Below are positions 35,910-45,796 of a stretch of DNA of 64,000 nucleotides, one piece after another. The notes under the pieces were generated by a model. The model saw nothing but the letters and a program-made list of their open reading frames with translations, was not told where the DNA came from and did no database searches. Location of the stretch: NCBI RefSeq assembly GCF_016801865.2, contig NC_068939.1, forward strand, positions 153,766,240-153,830,239. The letters are read 5' to 3'. The position numbers and the translations under genes are program-made. Each line of letters opens with the position of its first letter. The stretch's first letter is position 1. Origin of the DNA: Culex pipiens pallens. Lineage: Eukaryota > Arthropoda > Insecta > Diptera > Culicidae.

Positions 35910-37079
35910 TAGGCTTAGTGAATTTTCACGCTCGAAAATTGCAAATTTCACGGGGACCTCAATTTTAGAACACCAAATTTCACGCAAATTTCGCGGAACT
36001 TGAAAATTGTTAAAAGAACTCTGAAAATCTTATGTTTAAATCACAGAAACTACTTTTTATGCTTCATTATTTATTATTCTTCAATAAACTAAAAAAAATT
36101 CTTGAAATCTGAACGTGACAAAAAAAATCTTGTGATTTATGGTTAATGGTTTGGCTCTAAATATATTTTGAAACAAAGTGTAGGGCATGCGTATTCTCAT
36201 TTATTGAACTGCTTTTTTAATATCCGACTAACAAAGCTAAAAAGTTTTCGCTGATTTGCTTCTGTTTTATCATTTTTCATTTTTATTAATTTCATATCAA
36301 AGCAAGATTTAACAATCTTTTCCAGCCAAAATGATTGAAATAACATGAATTTTCTGCGACATTTTGCACATTAAAAATATTTTTTAACGTTTTCTTCTCT
36401 CTTTTCAAAATGAAAATTATAAATCAAAAGGAAAAAAATAATATGATTTGTGACGAAATCGAAACTTGTATTCAATATAAGAACAGAAAAAATAGTGTTT
36501 ATAACTTTTAAAAGAATCATCCACCCTGATAATCAAATATCGTTAATATTAAACAGGACTCTGAAAAAATCAGAAATGTTTTTAAAAGGTGACAATAAAT
36601 ACTCTTCATATAATTTGAAATATACAAAGCTTGATTCTTTTCATTTCTTTTAAGACTTTAAATAAAATATCCGTTAAATTACATTAAGTACTTACATTAA
36701 GTAAGTTTCTAAAAAACTGAAAAATTCGAACAATTCTTCAACATTGAAAACTAATAAAATTGATTAATGGATGAAATATATTATGGTAACATTAAAAAAA
36801 AATGATTTGAAAAAAAATATAAATTTCACGAATTATACTCCACGAAATCGTCAAAAATCACTTGCCCTATATTTGTAATTAAATAAGGGTATTTACTCGC
36901 TTAATTCTACAGCAGTTAATAAGATTATTAGTATGCCTATTTGAAGTTGATATTTAAATCAATTTGAGAAAAATCGTTACAGTTTCACACAAACATAAAA
37001 TTTCACGGGATTTCACGGAAAAAGCCAAATTTCACGGATTTCACGCTGTCCGCGAAATCGTGAAATTTCACCAACCCTA
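35910..37079. mobile_element. hAT-like MITE with TTTCACG-rich ends
   Basis: Left end TAGGCTTAGTGAATTTTCAC and right end TGAAATTTCACCAACCCTA, flanked by the 8-bp duplication GTTATGAC (35902-35909 and 37080-37087). Each end carries about 70-80 bp with several TTTCACG/CGTGAAA repeats in opposite sense. The interior is AT-rich with no ORF. Nested in the 5.4-kb hAT-like element. Confidence 0.87.
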
Positions 37080-37492
37080 GTTATGACACTACGAAAATAG
37101 GTGAGAGTTGATAAATAAGTTATTAGTGATCATAGTGAAATTACACAGTTAGAGCTATCCATTCAAAATAAAAATACCTCAAAAACGTTACGGCATCTGA
37201 TACACTTTTAGAACCAATTCGTGAGTTAAAAAATAAATGTAAAATAAATAAAAGTTCTGCGAATTGACCTGCATTATAACAAATATTGAACAATAAAGGT
37301 TCATAAGCTTTGTCAAATTTTGTGGCTGCGACTTAGGGTTTATCAGAATATTTCGACTCCCGCTCCGACTCCATTTCCAGCTCTTTAAAAATATTCGGGT
37401 TTTGACGACTCCTACTCCGACTCCGATTCCAGGTCCCCAAAAAGACCCGACTCCGCCGACTCCGACTCCGACTCCACAGCCCTGGTTACAGA

Positions 37493-38845
37493 GAAGAGTA
37501 TTCATGCTCTACTAAGCATCTCGTGTTCCTACTTTACAAATCCGAAAATATCACAATGACGCAACATCCTAGAATAAAACCCCTCCTTACATTCATAACT
37601 TTCCCGAAAGCAAGTGCCGCAGTTACGTTCATGTTTTATTTCCCAAACGCAAAACGGCTAATAAATGACACAACTCGAAAGAGCTACCTTAAGCGTATCT
37701 TGCCTTGATGCAGCGACCTCAAGTGCGAACGAAACAATCAAGTGTGAGGACATCCCATGTGATGCGCCCCGTACGGCCCGACTCTCCCCGACGGAACGAC
37801 TGGATGATTTATGGTTCAGATGGGGGTTTACGGTTAACTCTTATTTTTTGTGCTGTGGCTAAAGTCAGAACGCTGCAGAAGGTGCACCTTGCTTTGAAGT
37901 GATGGGAAATGACACACGATCCAAACAACTCTGGAAGAGTTTCGCGAAGCGAAATCGAGAGATTTTCGCACCACTGCTGGTACCCCGAACGAGACCATCC
38001 TAGACCGAAGAATCTGCAATTTTGTCACAGCAAATTGAAGCCACTTCTGCACAACACAGTAGCTGAACCGAGGGGTTAACCCATTCAGGCCACGTTGCAG
38101 GTCCGTCCTTTTGGCCCATGCAGTAAAGAATTAATTTTATGATTTTCCTCCCCGAACCTCACTTCCACCACTTCTTCAACCAATCCGTTCAACGGGTCAG
38201 CCCGTTGACCGTCGGTCGGTCGGGCCTGCAGGTTTCGCGTCGTCGAGATATGGGTGCACTTTAACACCAACTTGAACGCGGTCAGAGGCCCATGTGGGGA
38301 CCGACGGGGAGTGCTGGTCCGAAGAAGTGTTTATGCTTGGCCAACATATGGGAACGTGTTGATTACGGGTTTAAAGACGGGAGAACTCGTCAACGTCAGG
38401 CTGTTGTTGTTCTGATATGCCTTCCTCTAAGCATACAATCGGGATGGTTTGTATGGCACATTGACGGATTTTCTACTACTGCGGCGCTGTTGTACGCGGC
38501 AGTGTTGGGAAACATCTCCAAGAAGAAGTGGGAGCAATAAACTGGGATTTGTTTACTTTGGAGAATCGGAGGCAGAAAAAACGCACATGTGTAAGCGTGG
38601 CGACGGTCTAATCCCTCCGTTTTGATAGGGTATCGGGTCATTGGGGGTCAACGTGGGAACCTTTTCAAAATAAACAAATCTTGGTAGAGAATCACTTGTA
38701 ACGCAACAACAGTAGATGCTTCAACTATTTGGAACAAATGAAACAGATTTTCAGTATTACCGATATTCATCGATGATAATAGCTAGTCATTCTTGGACTT
38801 GGGCAGCTTTCAAGTACGTACTAGAATGACCTTTTGATAACTGAA
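37493..38845. other. GC-richer single-copy island 4
   Basis: Single-copy-looking sequence with CpG-rich parts (37730-38350). Open frames below 82 codons on both strands show no family resemblance. A local inverted cluster of ACGG/CCGT-type strings around 38200 was not resolvable. Confidence 0.35.
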
Positions 38846-38849
38846 CAGG

Positions 38850-40826
38850 GATGTTCAAGGAAAGGCTAAGCGAACCGGATTCCAACTTTGGCTCAGGATT
38901 CAGAAAGTTTGGCGACTCCGAGTCCGGCTTCTGGAGAGTAAACGAATCCGACTCCGACTCCAGCTCTCCAACATACCTGCCTCACCAGACTCTGACTCCA
39001 ACATCAACTGACATACTCAGTTGTTGAAACATAGCTGACTTACCATAAAGCCAAAATCTGTTCAATTACCATATTTTTTGCCAACACTTCCAAAAAATGT
39101 ATTGCAAACATAAAACTTGTAGGTCTACCACTGTAACAAGCAAGAGGTCGATAGATTTAGACTCTGGATCAAATGCGTCAGTGATATTGTAGAATTTTAG
39201 AATTTTAGGATATACCAATTTTGTTATTTTGTAATTTTGTAATTTTGTAATTTTGTAACTTTGTAATTTTGTAATTTTGTAATTTTGTAATTTTGTAATT
39301 TTGTAATTTTGTAATTTTGTAATTTTGTAATTTTGTAATTTTGTAATTTTGTAATTTTGTAATTTTGTAATTTTGTAATTTTGTAATTTTGTAATTTTGT
39401 AATTTTGTAATTTTGTAATTTTGTAATTTTGTAATTTTGTAATTTTGTAATTTTGTAATTTTGTAATTTTGTAATTTTGTAATTTTGTAATTTTGTAATT
39501 TTGTAATTTTGTAATTTGTAATTTTGTAATTTTGTAATTTTGTAATTTTGTAATTTTGTAATTTTGTAATTTTGTAATTTTGTAATTTTGTAATTTTGTA
39601 ATTTTGTAATTTTGTAATTTGTAATTTTGTAATTTTGTAATTTTGTAATTTTGTAATTTTGTAATTTTGTAATTTTGTAATTTTGTAATTTTGTAATTTT
39701 GTAATTTTGTAATTTTGTAATTTTGTAATTTTGTAATTTTGTAATTTTGTAATTTTGTAATTTTGTAATTTTGTAATTTTGTAATTTTGTAATTTTGTAA
39801 TTTTGTAATTTTGTAATTTTGTAATTTTGTAATTTTGTAATTTTGTAATTTTGTAATTTTGTAATTTTGTAATTTTGTAATTTTGTAATTTTGTAATTTT
39901 GTAATTTTGTAATTTTGTAATTTTGTAATTTTGTAATTTGTAATTTTGTAATTTTGTAATTTTGTAATTTTGTAATTTTGTAATTTTGTAATTTTGTAAT
40001 TTTGTAATTTTGTAATTTTGTAATTTTGTAATTTTGTAATTTTGTAATTTGTAATTTTGTAATTTTGTAATTTTGTAATTTTGTAATTTTGTAATTTTGT
40101 AATTTTGTAATTTTGTAATTTTGTAATTTTGTAATTTTGTAATTTTGTAATTTTGTAATTTTGTAATTTTGTAATTTTGTAATTTTGTAATTTTGTAATT
40201 TTGTAATTTTGTAATTTTGTAATTTTGTAATTTTGTAATTTTGTAATTTTGTAATTTTGTAATTTTGTAATTTTGTAATTTTGTAATTTTGTAATTTTGT
40301 AATTTTGTAATTTTGTAATTTTGTAATTTTGTAATTTTGTAATTTTGTAATTTTGTAATTTTGTAATTTTGTAATTTTGTAATTTTGTAATTTTGTAATT
40401 TTGTAATTTTGTAATTTTGTAATTTTGTAATTTTGTAATTTTGTAATTTTGTAATTTTGTAATTTTGTAATTTTGTAATTTTGTAATTTTGTAATTTTGT
40501 AATTTTGTAATTTTGTAATTTTGTAATTTTGTAATTTTGTAATTTTGTAATTTTGTAATTTTGTAATTTTGTAATTTTGTAATTTTGTAATTTTGTAATT
40601 TTGTAATTTTGTAATTTTGTAATTTTGTAATTTTGTAATTTTGTAATTTTGTAATTTTGTAATTTTGTAATTTTGTAATTTTGTAATTTTGTAATTTTGT
40701 AATTTTGTAATTTTGTAATTTTGTAATTTTGTAGTTTTGTAATTTTGTAATTTTGTAATTTTGTAATTTTGTAATTTTGTAATTTTGTAATTTTGTAATT
40801 TTGTAATTTTCGACTCCACAGCCCTG
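38850..40826. mobile_element. Right end of a second GACTCC-type hAT-like element, expanded by satellite
   Basis: 38915-39005 has GACTCC/GACTCTGACTCC repeats like the right subterminal part of 32039-37484, and the terminus CGACTCCACAGCCCTG lies at 40811-40826. Between them is the GTAATTTT array. No left TIR or matching TSD was found (GTTTTGGG follows the right end), so the element is truncated or its left end has diverged. Confidence 0.6.
39222..40810. repeat. Octanucleotide satellite (GTAATTTT)n
   Basis: About 198 nearly perfect copies of GTAATTTT. Exceptions are four 7-bp units (GTAATTT at 39511, 39614, 39933, 40044), GTAACTTT near 39254 and GTAGTTTT near 40732. Just upstream (39190-39220) are GAATTTTA and GTTATTTT variants. 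All three minus-strand frames are open because eight is not a multiple of three and the unit has no stop on that strand; they spell an eight-residue repeat (NYKITKLQ) and are not genes. Confidence 0.98.
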
Positions 40827-42200
40827 GTTTTGGGTTACAGACAAGTCGTAGAAACAACTCTGGATATGTATCAATATCGTTAACATGGTTAAAATCGTGT
40901 TGTTACGATGGTAGACTCGAAGTTCTGGAGTTCAGAACAAAACCAAGTAAGAGTTTCAATCATCAATTAACATGTAATTGAAATATAAGGAATTGCAACT
41001 CAACAAAACAACTTCTTCACGGATAAACACCGCAATTTGCATTCAAACCCAGCTCAGCTCTTATCAAAAACCTGAAGTTCTGCGCGCACCTTCCTGGTGC
41101 AACTGTTCATTATCCTATCAAGAGTACACAACACACAAAGCTAGAAGCTTCCCCGGGGGAAGCCACCACCACCACCTCCGATACCCACCCAATCCCGTCG
41201 AGCCAGCTTGTCTGCCTGCAGCAGCAGGTCAGCTGTGTACAACACTGCGCGCGTAGGTTCCGTACGTAGCAATTCTACGACGCAATTTCTTAGAGCTGGC
41301 GGTGGCACTCACGCTGGGCGTTCGCGATCGCAAATCTTCTGGGCTCGCACTCTTCCTTGCCCCGCAGCCACGTTCTGCAGCGTTCTCCGCCCGATATCGG
41401 CTCTTCGAGCCCGGCGTTTGAAGCACGACACGCGAGAACCTCCCGAACCAGTTGGTGGCGTTGGGGCGAGGTCCTCTGAAGAAAGGTTGGAAGTCATAAA
41501 TTCAATTTGACTTAGTTAGAAGCTTCTTGAAAAGATTTCTACAGCTTAGATGACCAAACAAAAGAACGATATCTTGATGTCAACCTCTGTTTTAGGACCT
41601 CGACGCGACTTGACTTGAAGAACTCGAGGAACTTGTGGGACGACGCGGATTGGAAGGTGTCGTGTAATTCTCGTGCACAAGTCAGTCTGTGTGTCAATAT
41701 GCATTTCATAAATTATTCCCGCAATAACCGTACAATTATTATAAGTTTTTATCTATTAGCCGTTGTGGACGGCTCAGGCCACACTTGTGGGTCGTGTCGC
41801 ACATACGCCCACCAATACACTCACTGCAACCCTTGTTCACGATCCTGCTGCATAATGGTGCACAATCTCAGTTCTGAAGCAGTACGAGAGTAGGGATAAT
41901 TGAGAGTTGACGTTCTGTGCGCGCGAGCACGCGCACCAGGACTAATGGTTCTCTCCGAGCTAATTGGGGCTGAACCGGACTTTGTGTGGTGGGTTTCGGT
42001 CCGAGATTTGGCAAGACATGGTTAAGAGTAATGACGGAGGTGGATTTAGCCACCAATTGACCGTTTATGGAAGTGGGACAGCAATTTCGGAACTGGTCAC
42101 TGAAGGTGGAAGCTTTAGGAAGAATTGTGATGTCTGTTTAAGTTGTATGCTAATTTGACCTTTTCGTGACATCTAAGTTTTGCACATTTTGACTTTTTTT
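40827..42200. other. GC-richer single-copy island 5
   Basis: High GC at 41080-41480, with open frames in several phases (up to 100 codons) that are a composition effect; none resembles a known family. No transposon ends seen. Confidence 0.35.
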
Positions 42201-42224
42201 ATTTTTTCTGGGTTTTGATTGATT

Positions 42225-42305
42225 TGAGGAGGACATGAGGAAATAGAAATTTGGCGTCGAAGGGACTTTTGTGTAAAAATAAACGCGCGATACGATGGCA
42301 TTATC
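42225..42305. mobile_element. Fragment of foldback family F
   Basis: ATAGAAATTTGGCGTCGAAG followed by GGACTTTTGTGTAAAAATAA matches the arm of the elements at 11455-12385 (ATAGAAATTTGGTGTCAAAG). Confidence 0.55.
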
Positions 42306-42512
42306 AAAATAAAAAAAAAAACCTTTGTTTTACAAAACAACAAAAATGATTTAAAATCGCTGCTATTTCTCGTTACCCAAATCCAAAAAAAAAGTCGTGA
42401 GATATGTCATGTTATAACTTAATGTACCTTTTGAATTCTCAAAAATCCATACCTTTTCAATCCTCAAAAATCCAGAAAGGTTATTTTTATCTTTTTGAAC
42501 TAAATTATTTAT
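42306..42512. other. AT-rich spacer
   Basis: AT-rich, with a 60-codon frame lacking any family resemblance. Confidence 0.4.
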
Positions 42513-43506
42513 TAGGGTGGGTACGGATTTTGAAAAGTTCTCAGATCAAGTTCTGGTGTGGTTCCCCTTGTATGGCATACCCATAGGGACTCTCACGCCA
42601 AATTTCAGCTCATTTGGTTGAAAACTGGCTTGTCTCAAGCGGGTTCAAGTTTACATGGAAATTACTATGGGAAATTTTGAATTTTCGTTCATTCGCTCCT
42701 ACAGGCCTGGGGAAAATAAGTAGAAACTTCTAGGATGGCCAGAAATGAGCGGAATCGTCTGGAGAACAACTTTCCCTAAGAGACCAGGTCAATTCGTCTA
42801 ACCCCCATCGAGCTCAACGGCAATATATCCGGGGTTTTCGGAACCAACCGTTTTCCACAGAAAAGCATCAAATTTTCCTTAGCATGCTATGAATGCTTGA
42901 TGAACACCGCGACGCTACATGTCAAACAGCTACCACGTGGACTAGCATCGCCTATAAAAAATTACTTTTTATTACCTTTTTGAACTATAGAATTATCATT
43001 TATGGTGATCCTGATACTATTTAGCTGTATTCTAAACCTCCAAATAAGAAAAAAAAAATTATGTTGAAAATTTTACAATCACGTGGTAGCTGTTTGACAT
43101 GTAGCGTCGCGGTGTTCATCAAGCATTCATAGCATGCTAAGGAAAATTTGATGCTTTTCTGGGGAAAACGGTTGGTTCCGAAAACCCCGGATGTATTGCC
43201 GTTGAGCTCGATGGGGGTTGGACGAATCGACCTGGTCTCTTAGGGAAAGTTGTTCTCCAGACGATTCCGCTCATTTCTGGCCATCCTAGAAGTTTCTACT
43301 TGTTTTCCTCAGGCCTGTAGGAGCGAATGAACGAAAATTCAAAATTTCCCATAGTAATTTCCATGTAAACTTGAACCCGCTTGAGACAAGCCAGTTTTCA
43401 ACCAAATGAGCTGAAATTTGGCGTGAGAGTCCCTATGGGTATGCCATACAAGGGGAACCACACCAGAACTTGATCTGAGAACTTTTCGAAATCCGTACCC
43501 ACCCTA
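42513..43506. mobile_element. Young palindromic element with 8-bp TSD
   Basis: Ends TAGGGTGGGTACGGATTT and AAATCCGTACCCACCCTA, flanked by the direct 8-bp duplication TTATTTAT (42505-42512 and 43507-43514). Arms of about 440 bp are almost identical. They meet at CTACATGTCAAACAGCTACC (left) and GGTAGCTGTTTGACATGTAG (right) around a loop of about 125 bp. The 8-bp duplication suggests mobilisation by a hAT- or P-type transposase. No ORF. Confidence 0.93.
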
Positions 43507-43742
43507 TTATTTATCTTAAAAATTTCGGGTTCTTTTGTAATTTTTGAAAAGTGATTTTTTTACCAGTTATGACCAGGTTTTTGAACCTGTAAAACTTAAT
43601 CGTGGGCTTTTAAAATTATATGGATTTGCTAAAGTTAAGCCCTTTTAAGTTTGTGTAGCTCATGCATTGCTAGAATGAAAGGATTTAAAAAAAATGTGAT
43701 ATGCCGTTCTTCACATTCAATTTGTGCACGGACCACAACATA

Positions 43743-44388
43743 CAGTCATCCCACATATTCGGAACACCCACAAATTCGGAACACTTTTGTGGTAAATTGT
43801 AAATAGAATGCAAAATGCAACTTTTCTGCCGACCCTGCTATTTTTAGGGCCTTTATTTGAACATTCTCTTGCTATTTCATTAGTAAAAGTAATACTTTTT
43901 AAACAAAAACTGCATTTCAAGACTATTTTATCAAGAGCACCAAAACACTGCCTCCAAATTGTCTGTTCCATGATTGAGGGATGTTATTGTGTCTCCCACA
44001 ATTGTGGAACACCTGAATTTAACTAATATTTTCATAAAAACGTTATCAGACCATTCATAAAACATTACTAAGCATGAGTTTTATTGGTTTCAGAGTGCAA
44101 AGTCATTATTTTTTTTAAAAATAGGTACTCCTGGAGAGAAAAAAAAAAGTTTGTTTGCATCCTAAGAAAAAAGTGTTCCGAATTTGTGGATTTCAAGGGT
44201 CAATGTTTTTCTTTGAAAACTTGATATAAAACGTAAAAATATATAGCTGGTCTATACATCAATCGAAAGATCGCAAGAAAAGCTTTCACATAAAGGTAAA
44301 AGCAAATCTTTATGTTCAATTATCGATTTTCTATGATTTGTTGAACATTGGCCGATCTGTAAACTGTTCCGAATATGAGGGATGACTG
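43743..44388. mobile_element. Tc1/mariner-like MITE
   Basis: Ends CAGTCATCCCACATATTCGG and (inverted) CAGTCATCCCTCATATTCGG, flanked by TA on both sides (43741-43742, 44389-44390). GGAACAC-type motifs recur inside. 646 bp without transposase. A TA duplication and a CAGT start are typical of the mariner/pogo group. Confidence 0.9.
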
Positions 44389-44931
44389 TACATACAAAGA
44401 GTCATTCTTTTGCAAAATTTGCTGAAATTTTGGAAAAAATACAACCTTGTAGAACTTTGCTTAGTTTCAAAAATAAGTTACAAAAATACACGAAATTTTG
44501 ATTTTTTTTTTGCTATGACCTCTCTGGGTTTTTGCAGTTTTGAAAGTACAATTAATTTTAAAAAAATGGGATGGCTCTCAAAAAAAAAAAAAAAAAGAAC
44601 ACGGAAAAACTGCCATTTTTTATTTGAACTGATATTGCAAGAAGATGTACTTCAAAAAGCATCTATTTTTAATTTTCGAATTTTTTTAATGTGTTTAAGA
44701 TAACTTGAAAAATGCCTCTTTTGCGCTAGAGTTTAGGATGGTGGAAAATCTGGTATCGGAAAGAATAATGCGATTTTTTTTATTGAATAATACCTAAAAA
44801 TAGAATCAAACTAAATTTAAAAAAATAGTAACTTCGAAATCAAATTTTTAATCGTAATTTCTTTTTTAAAACTGCACCGTTTTCAAGTTAAAGACATTTT
44901 AACACCCCTACAAAAAATATTCATTGAATAC
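44389..44931. other. AT-rich spacer
   Basis: AT-rich with an A run near 44580. A 97-codon open frame at 44410-44703 has no recognised domain and homopolymer-driven composition. Confidence 0.4.
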
Positions 44932-45484
44932 AGAGCAATTCCAGCTCAAATCGGGATTTTTTTGGTACTTTTGTACCCGATCAATATGAAGACTTGCATG
45001 TAAAATTGTCAGTTTTTGTAAATGATTTTTGTATTTTTTTAGGAGAGACATACCATCCTGCATTTTTCGTCAGTCTTTTTGAAACATCTTAACCTATTTC
45101 CTCAAAAATTTCGATCGAAGAAAAAATGTGATATCACCTTAATTTGACATTTATACTTAACAATCCAAAAATCTCATAGAAGTGGCGTGTATTTTAAATT
45201 TTAGTGTATTTTTTTCAGAAAGCCCGACCGCGACCATATTTTTGTCTTTGACCACTTTTTGATACGATGCAACGGCTTCGAGATACAGTAATTGTTAAAT
45301 TGCAAAATACAAATATATTTAAATAACTTACGCCCTTCTCAAATGTTATTTTCGAGCACAATTGGCTTCATATACACAAAAATGGCTTATATAGGCCTAT
45401 GATAACATGTCTACAAAGTTTCATTGAAATCGGAGAGAGTCGGGTACAAAAGTACCAAATCCTGATTTGAGCTGGAATTGCTCT
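44932..45484. mobile_element. TIR element (AGAGCAATTCC ends)
   Basis: Ends AGAGCAATTCCAGCTCAAAT and ATTTGAGCTGGAATTGCTCT, then GGTACTTTTGTACCCGA, also mirrored. Terminal repeats total about 50 bp. Interior non-coding. Confidence 0.82.
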
Positions 45485-45796
45485 ACAGCAAAAAATAACA
45501 AAGATTTTTTTTTACTTAAAATTAAATCAACAGTTATCCTGATATCGTGAGTTGAAAAAATGTTTTGCCAGTAAGATTAAAAAAAACTTAAAAAAAAAAT
45601 AAACTTAAAGAGGCAACCTCAACAAAGTCGAATTAAGAAAATTACTCATCTTTCAAAAATATTTTTTGCATGGTGCTTTTTCTTAACAAACAATTTTTGA
45701 ATTGCAAAAACCGATATTTTTTTCGTTAAGTTTTGTTATAATATGAAAAAAATGTGATATTTTTGGATGCCTATTTGATTTGGCATTTAAGAGCAG
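45485..45796. other. AT-rich spacer
   Basis: AT-rich, with nothing recognised. Confidence 0.4.

Larger units (their letters stand above)
32039..37484. mobile_element. hAT-like element, 5.4 kb including nested insertions
   Basis: Starts CAGGGCTGTGGAGTCGG and ends with the inverse CTCCACAGCCCTG. It is flanked on both sides by the 8-bp duplication GTTACAGA (32031-32038 and 37485-37492), the hAT signature. The right subterminal 160 bp is packed with GACTCC repeats. Four other elements lie inside (32522-32878, 32982-33673, 34074-35296, 35910-37079). Removing them leaves about 2.0 kb. No hAT transposase ORF survives, so it is non-autonomous. A second copy's right end lies at about 38850-40826. Confidence 0.88.

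Noticed and set aside
39066..40886. 606-, 550- and 531-codon minus-strand ORFs
   Set aside because: All three frames of an octanucleotide repeat are open and give the same eight-residue period; an artefact of a stop-free simple repeat.
41208..41510. 100-codon ORF in GC-rich island
   Set aside because: Opposite-strand frames overlap it; low stop frequency follows from GC content.
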